Of a stretch of 64,000 nt of DNA, positions 43,259-51,245 are shown one piece after another; position 1 is the stretch's first letter, and the number at the start of each line of letters is the position of its first letter. The DNA comes from a bacterium (GTDB lineage Bacteria; Electryoneota; RPQS01; DYHQ01): assembly GCA_030622545.1 (NCBI GenBank), contig JAUXGA010000009.1, forward strand, positions 62,001 to 126,000. Reading direction: 5' to 3'. Under the pieces are notes generated by a model. That model was not told the DNA's origin and did not search any database. It saw only the letters and a program-made list of their open reading frames with translations. The translations under genes and the position numbers were made by a program.

Positions 43259-45530
43259 TCTTGTTTTTCTGATTAAGTGCTGCAAAAACTCGTTCAGGTG
43301 TCAGAGGAAGTTCATTGATGCGCACGCCGACCGCATCCGAGATAGCGTTTGCAATTGCCGGAGCAATACCCATCAAAGGCTGCTCGCCGAAACCTTTCGC
43401 ACCGAAAGGGCCGCCTTCGAACGGAACTTCCACAATAACCGGTTTGATTTCCGGAGTGTCAACAGCGGTCGGAATAATATAGGTGGAGAATTGCGGATTT
43501 CGAATGACGCCGTCTTCACTGAGAATATCTTCCATCAGCGCGTAACCCATCCCCTGAACACTCCCGCCCTCAATCTGACCCTCGACACCGCTTACATTCA
43601 CCGCGCGTCCAACATCATGCGCTGCGAAAATACGTTTTACTTCGACGACTCCCGTTTCCGTGTCCACCTCGATATCGACGACATTCGTTGACCACGCATA
43701 GGTGACATACGCATCACCCTGCCCAGTGGATTTGTCGAACGTCGTACCTTCTACGCGGTACCAGCCTTCGGCGGCGAGGTTTTCCCGGCGCTGAAAACAT
43801 TCGTCAATCACGTCTTGAAGGGGAATTGTTTTGGAAGGACTCTCGATTTGTCCTTGTGTCAATTTCAATTTATCGGTAGTTGTGTTCAACAGTGGCGCGG
43901 CCACGGCGAAAAGCGTTTCTCGAATCGGTTTGCATGCGCTTAACAATGCGTTGCCGGACATAGTGGTGGCACGAGACGCGACAGTCGGGCCTGAGTCGGG
44001 AACGCGGCTGGTGTCCGTGGCGGTCATTTGCACGCGCTCGAACGGAATGCCTAATGCTTCGGCGACGATTTGACCAAGCGCGGTTCGCATGCCTTGTCCC
44101 ATTTCGGTCGTGCCCACGGAAAACACCGCGCTGCCGTCACGAAGAATCTGCACCGTCGCACCCGTTCGCGCTAAATGTTCTCCCCCCGCGCCAAGCCCGA
44201 CGCCGTAAAAAATCGTCGATATTCCTCTTCCCGCGCGTTTGCTGCTGCTCACTTTTTTTTCAGGAGCCTTCCCTGCGGCGGACAGCGCGTTTTCGAGAGT
44301 TTGATGGCTGCCGACACTGTCTTTGAGAACCTGTCCGGTGGATGTTTTGTCTCCGGATTTGAGCAGATTGCGGCGTCGGAATTCAGCCGGTTCGATGCCG
44401 AGTTCGTCGGCGAGTCTGTCCATTTGTGATTCGACAGCAAAGAGAACCTGCGGAGAACCGAAGCCGCGAAACGCGCCGCAAGGAACGCGATTGGTCGCGA
44501 CAGCTCGCGCATCAACTTTGATATTCGGGCAGCGGTAAGGCCCGACGGAATGAACGATACTTCGCCATAGAACGACGGGGCTGAGTGTCGTATAAGCTCC
44601 ACCATCGAGAATGTAATCCGCTTCAACCGCTAAAAGATTTCCTTTCTTATCCGCCGCCGTGCGATAATGTAAAACCGCGGGATGCCGTTTCGACGTTGTT
44701 GTGATATCTTCCTCGCGCGAATAAATCAGCCGCGCTGAGCGACCTGTCGCATGGGCGACAAGCGCCGCTTGTGTTGCGACAAAACTGGGAACATCTTCCT
44801 TGCCGCCGAATGCGCCGCCGGTCGTTGACTGAACAATACGCACTTTCGCCAGAGGCAATCCCAACACCTGCGCGACTGCATCCTGCACATAGAAGGGACA
44901 TTGCATGGAGCCGGTCACCTTCATAGCTCCATCGCCTTCAGGCGTCGCAATCATTCCCTGTGGTTCAAGATATGCGTGTTCTTGATAGGGAGTTCGGTAC
45001 GTTCCTTCGACAATCACCGATGCTTTTTGGAAAGCGGTTTGAACATCGCCACTGCGCATGACGAGATGCGTGAAGACATTCTCATCGCCATACAACTTGG
45101 GAGCGTTTTCGTCGCGAGATTTTTCGGGATCCGTAATTGCCGGAAGAGGACGAATATCCAGTCTCGCTGCGGCGCAGGCTTTTCGCGCGGCTTCCGGTGT
45201 TTCGGCGCCAATCAAACCGACAGGCTCGCCGACGTAGAGCACATTTCCTGTAGCCAGACACGGCATATCACTCAGGACGACAGGAATACAATTCTTACCC
45301 GGAATATCTTCCGCGAAAAGAACAGCGACAACACCGGGCATCGCTTCCAATTCGCGTCGATTGCTGCCTTGCAGTTCTCCATGCGGCACAGGGGAACGGA
45401 TGACCGCGACGTGCAGCATCCCATCGTACATATAGTCAGCGACAAATTTCTCGGTGCCGCACACTTTCGCAAGCGCGTCACTCCGCGCAGTACGGCTCCC
45501 AATGATAGATGTCGGATTTTTCTTTTTCAT
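43248..45530 (-). CDS. Molybdenum hydroxylase molybdopterin-binding (large) subunit 1
   Basis: 760 residues. It belongs to the xanthine dehydrogenase family large subunits: RSDALAKVCGTEKFVADYMY, GGAFGGKEDVP, GAFRGFGSPQVLFAVE, GTTEMGQGMRTALGQIV and PDSGPTVASRATTMSGNA. The catalytic glutamate region is KGFGEQPLMG. It is paralogous to the product of 38005-40317 but clearly diverged, so the operon probably encodes two enzymes with different substrates. The family includes xanthine, nicotinate, 4-hydroxybenzoyl-CoA and aldehyde oxidoreductases; I cannot choose among them from the sequence alone. Confidence 0.92.
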   Translation of the reverse strand: MKKKNPTSIIGSRTARSDALAKVCGTEKFVADYMYDGMLHVAVIRSPVPHGELQGSNRRELEAMPGVVAVLFAEDIPGKNCIPVVLSDMPCLATGNVLYVGEPVGLIGAETPEAARKACAAARLDIRPLPAITDPEKSRDENAPKLYGDENVFTHLVMRSGDVQTAFQKASVIVEGTYRTPYQEHAYLEPQGMIATPEGDGAMKVTGSMQCPFYVQDAVAQVLGLPLAKVRIVQSTTGGAFGGKEDVPSFVATQAALVAHATGRSARLIYSREEDITTTSKRHPAVLHYRTAADKKGNLLAVEADYILDGGAYTTLSPVVLWRSIVHSVGPYRCPNIKVDARAVATNRVPCGAFRGFGSPQVLFAVESQMDRLADELGIEPAEFRRRNLLKSGDKTSTGQVLKDSVGSHQTLENALSAAGKAPEKKVSSSKRAGRGISTIFYGVGLGAGGEHLARTGATVQILRDGSAVFSVGTTEMGQGMRTALGQIVAEALGIPFERVQMTATDTSRVPDSGPTVASRATTMSGNALLSACKPIRETLFAVAAPLLNTTTDKLKLTQGQIESPSKTIPLQDVIDECFQRRENLAAEGWYRVEGTTFDKSTGQGDAYVTYAWSTNVVDIEVDTETGVVEVKRIFAAHDVGRAVNVSGVEGQIEGGSVQGMGYALMEDILSEDGVIRNPQFSTYIIPTAVDTPEIKPVIVEVPFEGGPFGAKGFGEQPLMGIAPAIANAISDAVGVRINELPLTPERVFAALNQKNKNED

Positions 45531-45542
45531 AGCGATAAGTTT

Positions 45543-46115
45543 CTACAAACCTGCGTCGGTCAAATCTGATGGCGTATTCAGATTTTGCACCACACCCGGA
45601 TCATTGACGTCGAGTAACGTTACGGCTTCAGGTTTGTGGTGCAGCACTCCGCGTGCTCCTTCTTCCAAAGGCAGCGAGAAAAGCAGCGGCCAGAAGTCCT
45701 GCCCGAAGAGAGTCGGGTGCCCGCGCTTTCCCTGATAGCACGGAACGATGATGTGTGTACGCGAAGCCGCCGCTTTTATTTTTTGCAGAGTTTCCCGGCG
45801 AACAAGCGGATGGTCAACTGGACATAGCAACGCGGCGGCGCATTCGTCGGGCAATGTTTGAAGCCCGAGACGAAACGATAGCAGCGCTCCTTTTTCGGTT
45901 TCATCATTGACAACAACCGTACCGGGAAACATCAACGCAGCGAGTTCATCTTTCACAGCCGACGACGTCACTGTCACAACCGGTTCGTAGCTCGCCCGCA
46001 CAAGAGCGGTGAAGAGCGTAAAAACGGCAGGCTCGCCGTCCAACAGCAGAAGCGCCTTAGGCTCTTTCATGCGCTTTGATGCACCTGCGGCAAGAATAAC
46101 GGCAGCAATAGACAT
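45543..46115 (-). CDS. MocA/MobA-like molybdenum cofactor nucleotidyltransferase
   Basis: 190 residues. The NTP-transferase signature VILAAGASKRMKEPKALLLL is at the N-terminus, and the metal-binding CPVDHPLV lies near residue 98. MocA adds CMP to molybdopterin for xanthine-dehydrogenase-type enzymes, whereas MobA adds GMP for the DMSO reductase family. The position as first gene of a hydroxylase operon with XdhC argues for cytidylyl transfer. The 12-bp gap to the large subunit gene is consistent with one transcript. Confidence 0.88.
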   Translation of the reverse strand: MSIAAVILAAGASKRMKEPKALLLLDGEPAVFTLFTALVRASYEPVVTVTSSAVKDELAALMFPGTVVVNDETEKGALLSFRLGLQTLPDECAAALLCPVDHPLVRRETLQKIKAAASRTHIIVPCYQGKRGHPTLFGQDFWPLLFSLPLEEGARGVLHHKPEAVTLLDVNDPGVVQNLNTPSDLTDAGL

Positions 46116-46154
46116 CAGCTATTCGTCCTTTATAGAGAAAAAATGTATTAAACC

Positions 46155-46184
46155 CGCCGTTGTGGGTCTCATGGGCCCGCAATG
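46155..46184. repeat. Intergenic hairpin repeat, family D
   Basis: CGCCGTTGTGGGTC-TCAT-GGGCCCGCAATG. It lies between the convergent-side glycosyltransferase gene and the start of the molybdenum operon. The rest of 46116-46267 is AT-rich with no gene and probably holds the operon promoter on the minus strand. Confidence 0.7.
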
Positions 46185-46267
46185 GTGGCAGCGGTTGCAA
46201 ATATAAATTTATTAAATATGCAAACTTTCTAACAGAAAATCAAGGATGAGATGAGAGGCTGATACGA

Positions 46268-47389
46268 CTATGAAGAAGGGGAGAGGGGCTCGAGAACTTT
46301 GCGCCACGCTTCGATAACTGTCGTGAAGCTGTGTTCTCGGACGATGAGCTCGCTAGCAGCGGTGGAGTGATTCTGCCAGAGGATATTATCTTTAAGGAAG
46401 AGCATGATTGCATCGGCATATTGAGTGGGGGAGGTTTCGACAGGTACAAGCATGCCCGTTTGTTCCGGTCTGACAACATGGGACATGTCGCCGGTGTCGG
46501 AAGTAACGGGTACACAGCCGCAGGCCATGGATTCCATACAGCTTTGCGACATTCCCTCACTCATTGAGGCGAGGAGAAAGACGCGGGCACGCCGATAATA
46601 AGGTGTAACATCATCCGTCAGCGTCCAAGTAGTAGCTGAGTGGAGTCCCAGCCGATCAAGAGCGGCGTCGAAATCGTCATGCATCGGTCCGTCTCCGAGC
46701 CAGCAGAAACGCGCACCGGGTTTCCGTCGGGCGATTTCGGCGAAGATTTCAAGGGTGAAAATAGGCCGTTTATTTTTATTTATCTGCGCAACAACGATAA
46801 TATCAAAATCACGCTCTTGATCGTCGGAGCCGCGATTGAATCGTTCGAGGTCAACGGCGGTGTGGAGCTCGAGGATCTTCTTTGGGTTGTAGCCTTTGTT
46901 AATGAGGAACGCTTTAGTTCGCGGACCGGGGACGAAAATCATATCGGCACGCCGCGAAGCCCGATCCGCTATTCGCTCCAGCCGTTCCGGATGTTTGGAA
47001 CGGAGGATGCGGCGGTTATGACTGATGAGAGGATTGTGAGCGAAATGAATCTCGGCGCGACCGGCGAAAAAATGGAAGTAAACCGGTATGCGCCGCAGCC
47101 GTGCAAGAAAACGCATGAAGAGTCCGTGAGGAATGACATTATAAGCCATTGTTAGACGGGTGCGTGGGTGAAACACTTCTCGCGTTAGAAGCGCCAACCG
47201 CGCACCTAAACGTCCCAGAAATTTCCAGAACCCTTGCGGCCATACCCAACGTACACGCTCCACGGATGGGCCTTGCCGGTCAGTGACGACGATCACTTCG
47301 ATATCCGGTCGAGATCGCACGAGCGGTAGAAGAGCCGATAGGAACAGGTTGTTGTTGAGGGTTGTCGTAATGACGATGCGTAGGGACAT
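46268..47389 (-). CDS. Glycosyltransferase family 4
   Basis: 373 residues with a GT-B fold pattern. The C-terminal Glycos_transf_1 domain starts FDIIVVAQINKNKRP and has CWLGDGPMHDDF and the nucleotide-sugar-binding ASMSEGMSQSCMESMACGCV. A basic patch (RLARLRRIP, RRILRSKHPERLERIA) suggests membrane association. It probably transfers a sugar in surface polysaccharide or LPS synthesis. It lies 40 bp after gmd on the same strand, so a GDP-mannose-derived donor is a reasonable guess. Confidence 0.88.
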   Translation of the reverse strand: MSLRIVITTTLNNNLFLSALLPLVRSRPDIEVIVVTDRQGPSVERVRWVWPQGFWKFLGRLGARLALLTREVFHPRTRLTMAYNVIPHGLFMRFLARLRRIPVYFHFFAGRAEIHFAHNPLISHNRRILRSKHPERLERIADRASRRADMIFVPGPRTKAFLINKGYNPKKILELHTAVDLERFNRGSDDQERDFDIIVVAQINKNKRPIFTLEIFAEIARRKPGARFCWLGDGPMHDDFDAALDRLGLHSATTWTLTDDVTPYYRRARVFLLASMSEGMSQSCMESMACGCVPVTSDTGDMSHVVRPEQTGMLVPVETSPTQYADAIMLFLKDNILWQNHSTAASELIVREHSFTTVIEAWRKVLEPLSPSS

Positions 47390-47429
47390 GTTCGTTAGAA
47401 AAGTGTTCCGGCCAGGTTATGGATGCAGT

Positions 47430-48434
<1,005 letters not shown>

Positions 48435-48685
48435 TTAAATCTCAAGATACAAAATTCATGCGAGAAATGCAAGGTATCTGACCCCTGCCGTAGGAAGCCG
48501 TTTTTCAAGCGAAATCGCCAATTTTCGGAAATTGGAAAAGGCAAATCCACGTTAAGATAGGGTCAGTAGCAGGCAAATAATGCCCTTTGACTTGTTTTCT
48601 ACGCAGAAATTGCTATTTTGCAGATGATTACACGAAAGCAGTGTCCGATCCATTCTTGGGTGAAGTAGAGTTTTTGAAAAAGAAA

Positions 48686-48772
48686 GGCAGAGCCAGCCTT
48701 TAGGATTTCAAGTTAATCTCACTTATAGGATTTCAGTTAAAGCTCACTTCTGTCCTACGGGCTGGCTCTGCC
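48686..48772. repeat. Inverted repeat (family G arms) enclosing a tandem duplication
   Basis: GGCAGAGCCAGCC at 48686-48698 pairs perfectly with GGCTGGCTCTGCC at 48760-48772. Between them, TAGGATTTCAAGTTAATCTC and ACTT are followed by a near copy, TAGGATTTCAGTTAAAGCTC plus ACTT. The G arm also occurs at 35722. The rest of 48402-48818 is AT-rich with no gene. Confidence 0.75.
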
Positions 48773-48818
48773 TGCCCGACATTAAAGCAACGAAATGAGA
48801 TAACCAAAAGGATGATTT

Positions 48819-49010
48819 ATGAAAGGATGGTGGAAAAAAGCGATGAATGATTACTGGTGGATTGTTTTTCTCGTCGCATGGTTTCTCTTGATGAAATTCG
48901 TCCTGCCGAAGTTTGGAGTACCGACATGACTGGGCGGCGGATGTCGCACCGAGGATCGGCAAGCTTCACAAAAGGTAGAAAAAGTACAAACGGGTGAGGA
49001 AAAGAAATAA
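48819..49010 (+). CDS. Small membrane protein with in-frame TGA, candidate selenoprotein, first gene of a thioredoxin operon
   Basis: The ATG at 48819 has AAAAGG seven bases upstream. The first 36 codons encode a basic/aromatic start (MKGWWKKAMNDYWW) and one membrane segment (IVFLVAWFLLMKFVLPKFG), then VPT and TGA at 48927-48929. The frame continues for 26 codons (LGGGCRTEDRQASQKVEKVQ, then TGEEKK) to TAA at 49008-49010, which overlaps the thioredoxin ATG by one base, the spacing expected of a coding frame. If TGA is selenocysteine the motif is PT-U-LGGGC, a possible Sec/Cys redox pair just outside the membrane segment. A hairpin CCGA-GGA-TCGG starts 19 bases after the TGA. Alternatives are a 36-residue peptide, a nonsense mutation or a sequencing error. 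No named family was recognised. Confidence 0.6.
48949..48959 (+). promoter_or_regulatory. Putative bacterial SECIS-like hairpin
   Basis: CCGA-GGA-TCGG, four perfect pairs with a GGA loop, extendable by G/C across a two-base bulge (48946 with 48960). The loop begins 24 bases after the TGA and has G in its first two positions, both within the published bacterial SECIS rules. The stem is short, so this is suggestive only. Confidence 0.4.
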
Positions 49011-49396
49011 TGGGTTGGATTAGTAAACTCTTAGGTGAGAGAAAACAAAATAAAATCCTTGAAGTCGAGGATGGCACATTTGAAGAGGATGTCCTAAAAT
49101 CCGACATGCCAGTTGTGGTGGATTTCTGGGCGCCGTGGTGTGCCCCATGTCAGGTCATGGGAGGATTATTGCGCGACTTGGTACCGGAATTTTCCGGCCG
49201 CCTGCGAATTGCAAAACTTAATTTGGATTACAATCCGCAGACGGCGGGAACGTACGGTATTCGTTCGATTCCGACAGTGATTATTTTCAAAAAAGGCCGC
49301 GCGGTAGATAAATTCACGGGTCTTGTACCTCTGAATACCCTCCGCCAAAAATTGGAACGCCATGCTTTACCGCAGCCAAAGGAGGAGGAATCATGA
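49010..49396 (+). CDS. Thioredoxin
   Basis: 128 residues. It is a thioredoxin fold with active site WAPWCAPCQVM; the usual WCGPC has Ala for Gly. The cis-proline region is IRSIPTVIIFKKGRAVDKF. A short N-terminal extension (MGWISKLLGERKQNKILEVE) precedes the fold. There is no signal peptide, so it is cytoplasmic unless the extension acts as an amphipathic anchor. The start overlaps the stop of the preceding TGA-containing frame by one base, and its TGA overlaps the OsmC start (ATGA), giving a tightly coupled redox operon. Confidence 0.93.
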   Translation: MGWISKLLGERKQNKILEVEDGTFEEDVLKSDMPVVVDFWAPWCAPCQVMGGLLRDLVPEFSGRLRIAKLNLDYNPQTAGTYGIRSIPTVIIFKKGRAVDKFTGLVPLNTLRQKLERHALPQPKEEES

Positions 49397-49821
49397 AGCA
49401 AGCGCGAATTAAATGGGTGGAAGGCATGCAGTTTGTCGGTCGCGCTCCGTCCGGTCACTCGATTGTTTTGGATACTCACGAGAAAGCTGGCGGAACGGAC
49501 ACATCCGTACGTCCCGCGGAATTAGTGCTCGTAGGATTGGGCGGCTGCACCGCTATGGATGTGATTTTCATCCTGCGCAAGATGCGGGTTCCATTCGAAG
49601 ATTTAGAAGTGGAAGTCAACGCCGAGGAAGCAGAAGAACATCCGAAAGTTCTGACGAAAATCGAGCTAATTTACCGCGTGACCGGCGATGTTCCCGAAGA
49701 CAAACTTGAAAAAGCTATAAACTTGTCTCAAGAGCGATACTGCAGCGTTTCCGCTATGCTGGGCAAAACCGCTCAAATCAGTCATCGCTATGAAATCGTG
49801 AAATCCAAGTCAGAGCGATAA
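49393..49821 (+). CDS. OsmC-family peroxiredoxin-like protein
   Basis: 142 residues. OsmC/Ohr proteins are cysteine-based reductases of organic hydroperoxides. Visible motifs are RPAELVLVGLGGCTAMDVIF (first conserved Cys) and RYCSVSAMLGKTAQISHRYE (second Cys). A central EDLEVEVNAEEAEEHPKVLT strand matches the YhfA-like subgroup. It is coupled to thioredoxin upstream, which could regenerate it, and abuts the DUF1858 gene downstream without a gap. Confidence 0.92.
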   Translation: MKQARIKWVEGMQFVGRAPSGHSIVLDTHEKAGGTDTSVRPAELVLVGLGGCTAMDVIFILRKMRVPFEDLEVEVNAEEAEEHPKVLTKIELIYRVTGDVPEDKLEKAINLSQERYCSVSAMLGKTAQISHRYEIVKSKSER

Positions 49822-50037
49822 ATGATAACCGAAAAGACATCGGTCGAAGAAATCATCGAGAAAGATCCCAGTGTTTCCAGAATATTTATTCAGTATGGAT
49901 TGCCGTGTGTGACCTGCGGAGAACCTTTCTGGGGAACATTGGAGGAATTAGCGGCGCAGAGTCGTTTTGACAGGATGAACGAACTCTTAAAGGAGCTGAA
50001 CGAGGCGTTAGAGAATCCCCGCCACACCATCTCTTGA
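49822..50037 (+). CDS. DUF1858-domain protein with PCxxC motif
   Basis: 71 residues. The DUF1858 signature is complete: SVEEIIEKDPSVSRIFIQYG, then LPCVTCGEPFWGTLEELAAQ. Members occur alone or fused to redox and hybrid-cluster-related proteins, and the CxxC suggests a thiol switch or metal site. It is the last gene of the operon with the candidate selenoprotein, thioredoxin and OsmC. A strong terminator follows at 50196. Confidence 0.88.
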   Translation: MITEKTSVEEIIEKDPSVSRIFIQYGLPCVTCGEPFWGTLEELAAQSRFDRMNELLKELNEALENPRHTIS

Positions 50038-50045
50038 ACTTATTT

Positions 50046-50158
50046 ATCTGGTAGTGTCGCACGGCAGTGCACCTAACCTAACACGCCGAGCAGGGTCCCC
50101 CCCGACCCTGCCGCAATTTTTCCTTCGCCGAGCCGGGGCGCTCAGGCCCCGGCCGCAG
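50046..50158. repeat. Intergenic repeats (family H and two family B units)
   Basis: ATCTGGTAGTGTCGCACGGC plus AGTGC (see 18001), then CGCCGAGCAGGGTC...GACCCTGCCGCAAT and CGCCGAGCCGGGGC-GCTCA-GGCCCCGGCCGCAG. The two family B stems differ in sequence while flanks and loop position agree. Confidence 0.8.
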
Positions 50159-50195
50159 CTCATAATCGCAATCTCCATTTAATACTCATAAGAGT

Positions 50196-50234
50196 CAGGG
50201 TCAATGTCTTTACATCATTGGCCCTGTTTTTTTT
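50196..50234 (+). terminator. Rho-independent terminator of the redox operon
   Basis: An 11-bp stem CAGGGTCAATG / CATTGGCCCTG (one G-T pair) with a nine-base loop is followed by eight T residues. Confidence 0.92.
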
Positions 50235-50296
50235 CTTGCGTTGAGCTGAAACCTATGCGAAGACATTGATAAATCATGATTTCCGGACGGAGTTAG

Positions 50297-50333
50297 TTAT
50301 TCACATGTTATCCACAGCTTTCGCTGTGGATTT
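50297..50333. promoter_or_regulatory. Cluster of DnaA-box-like sequences beside an AT-rich tract
   Basis: TTATTCACA (50297-50305), a perfect TTATCCACA (50308-50316) and TGTGGATTT (50325-50333, opposite orientation) lie within 37 bases. They are followed to about 50560 by very AT-rich DNA. The last two also form a 9-bp hairpin (ATCCACAGC-TTTC-GCTGTGGAT), so a hairpin explanation competes with DnaA binding. Confidence 0.45.
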
Positions 50334-50531
50334 TGTATGAGCGAAATCTGGAATATTCCGTATTCAGGTCATATATCGCCATATTCCACTGTGAAATTCT
50401 CTGAGGAGTGCATTGTTGATAAGTAGAGGTATGGAGTGAATTCGCCAATATTTATAGAGATATTTCAGCAAAATTCTCGCAATAAATTAATAATAAAGCA
50501 ATTAACAATATTACAATAATGTAATTTTCAC

Positions 50532-50560
50532 TCGACATTTTCATAATATTTTATTATATT
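50532..50560 (+). promoter_or_regulatory. Promoter for the DHp mini-protein gene
   Basis: TCGACA (50532-50537), 17-base spacer, TATATT (50555-50560). This gives a leader of about 50 bases before the ATG at 50619. Confidence 0.75.
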
Positions 50561-50618
50561 TGGTATGCAATAGACCCTCCTTTTTCTTTGACCAGTTTTA
50601 CCGTGCGGAGAGATCACG

Positions 50619-50867
50619 ATGGCAAGTTCCAATCATACCCGTCGATTTGTCCCGAAGAATGTCAACGTTTTCATGCACAGCATTTCCCAACCGGCAACGG
50701 CAATCTTGGGATACTTGGAAATCCTCAGGGGCAATCACCACTTAAGTCCTGCTGATCAAGAACGTATGCTGGCCAACTGTCATGCCTCGGCTGTTCAGAT
50801 GCGGGAGCTTCTCCGCGCATGGTACCCCTTTGGTGACACCAGCGGTGATGAAACAAGAATAGGTTAA
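50619..50867 (+). CDS. Orphan histidine-kinase dimerisation (HisKA/DHp)-like mini-protein
   Basis: 82 residues with GGAGAG six bases before the ATG. The segment FMHSISQPATAILGYLEILR resembles the H-box of HisKA domains (F-x-H-E-L-N/R-x-P-L-T-A-I-L-G-x-x-E). The following SPADQERMLANCHASAVQMR resembles the second DHp helix. There is no ATPase (N, G1 or G2) domain and the gene is closed by a terminator at 50899, so it is not simply truncated by the window. It could be a stand-alone phosphotransfer or sequestering protein, as with other solo DHp/Hpt-like proteins. It has its own strong promoter. Confidence 0.65.
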   Translation: MASSNHTRRFVPKNVNVFMHSISQPATAILGYLEILRGNHHLSPADQERMLANCHASAVQMRELLRAWYPFGDTSGDETRIG

Positions 50868-50898
50868 ACGGGCCAGCATTCTCTCCTTCGCTGGAATC

Positions 50899-50929
50899 CG
50901 CCCTCGCTTGAAAAAGTAGGGCGTTTTTT
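50899..50929 (+). terminator. Rho-independent terminator after the DHp mini-protein
   Basis: Stem CGCCCT / AGGGCG with a 13-base loop, followed by six T residues. Confidence 0.88.
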
Positions 50930-50961
50930 ATGTAAAATATTGCTTTCTGATATCTCGCCCA

Positions 50962-51084
50962 AGCCGGGGAAGTTGTAGGGACAAGGCCTGCCTTGTCCGT
51001 TCAAAGCTTATCGCGCGTAACCTTTTTTTTCGCCGAGCCGGGGAAGTTGTAGGGACAAAGGCCTGCCTTGTCCGTTCAAAGCTA
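50962..51084. repeat. Tandem nested repeats (family B arms with family E-type insert)
   Basis: Two direct copies (50962-51010 and 51036-51084) each read AGCCGGGGAAGTTGTAGGG, then ACAAGGCCTGCCTTGT (one copy has an extra A), then CCGTTCAAAGCT. The palindrome GGACAAGGC-CT-GCCTTGTCC is inserted where long family B units carry a loop; the first copy is followed by GCGCGTAACC, a family B right-arm fragment. Confidence 0.75.
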
Positions 51085-51193
51085 TTCGTAAAGCCCATAC
51101 TGGAAGGAGGTTAAAGGACTTTACTATCTGTATGTAAATAAACATTATTGTTTTCATAATGTAAAGTGCAGTACCTGAATAAACTGAGATAAG

Positions 51194-51222
51194 TTGACAA
51201 ATAACCGCATTATGCCTATATT
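51194..51222 (+). promoter_or_regulatory. Promoter for the Lrp regulator and ilvE
   Basis: TTGACA (51194-51199), 17-base spacer, TATATT (51217-51222). The predicted start point near 51229 leaves a leader of only about 16 bases to the preferred start at 51246. Confidence 0.85.
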
Positions 51223-51245
51223 TAGTAAAAATGCTGGAGAGAGCG

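Noticed and set aside
39000-45500. Long plus-strand open frames opposite the molybdenum hydroxylase genes
   Set aside because: They are antisense shadows of GC-biased codons, with no domains and no ribosome sites.
43248-45530. Assigning xanthine dehydrogenase (xdhA) specifically
   Set aside because: The family covers many substrates and the motifs visible do not distinguish them. Only the family-level call is supported.
48926-48997. A 23-codon frame starting at the ATGA overlap after the 36-residue peptide
   Set aside because: It is out of frame with everything, encodes a basic low-complexity peptide, and ends before the thioredoxin start without coupling. The in-frame readthrough to 49010 fits much better.
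50308-50333. A firm replication origin call
   Set aside because: Only three DnaA-like sites, no replication genes nearby, and the pair also forms a simple hairpin. It is kept only as a low-confidence regulatory feature.
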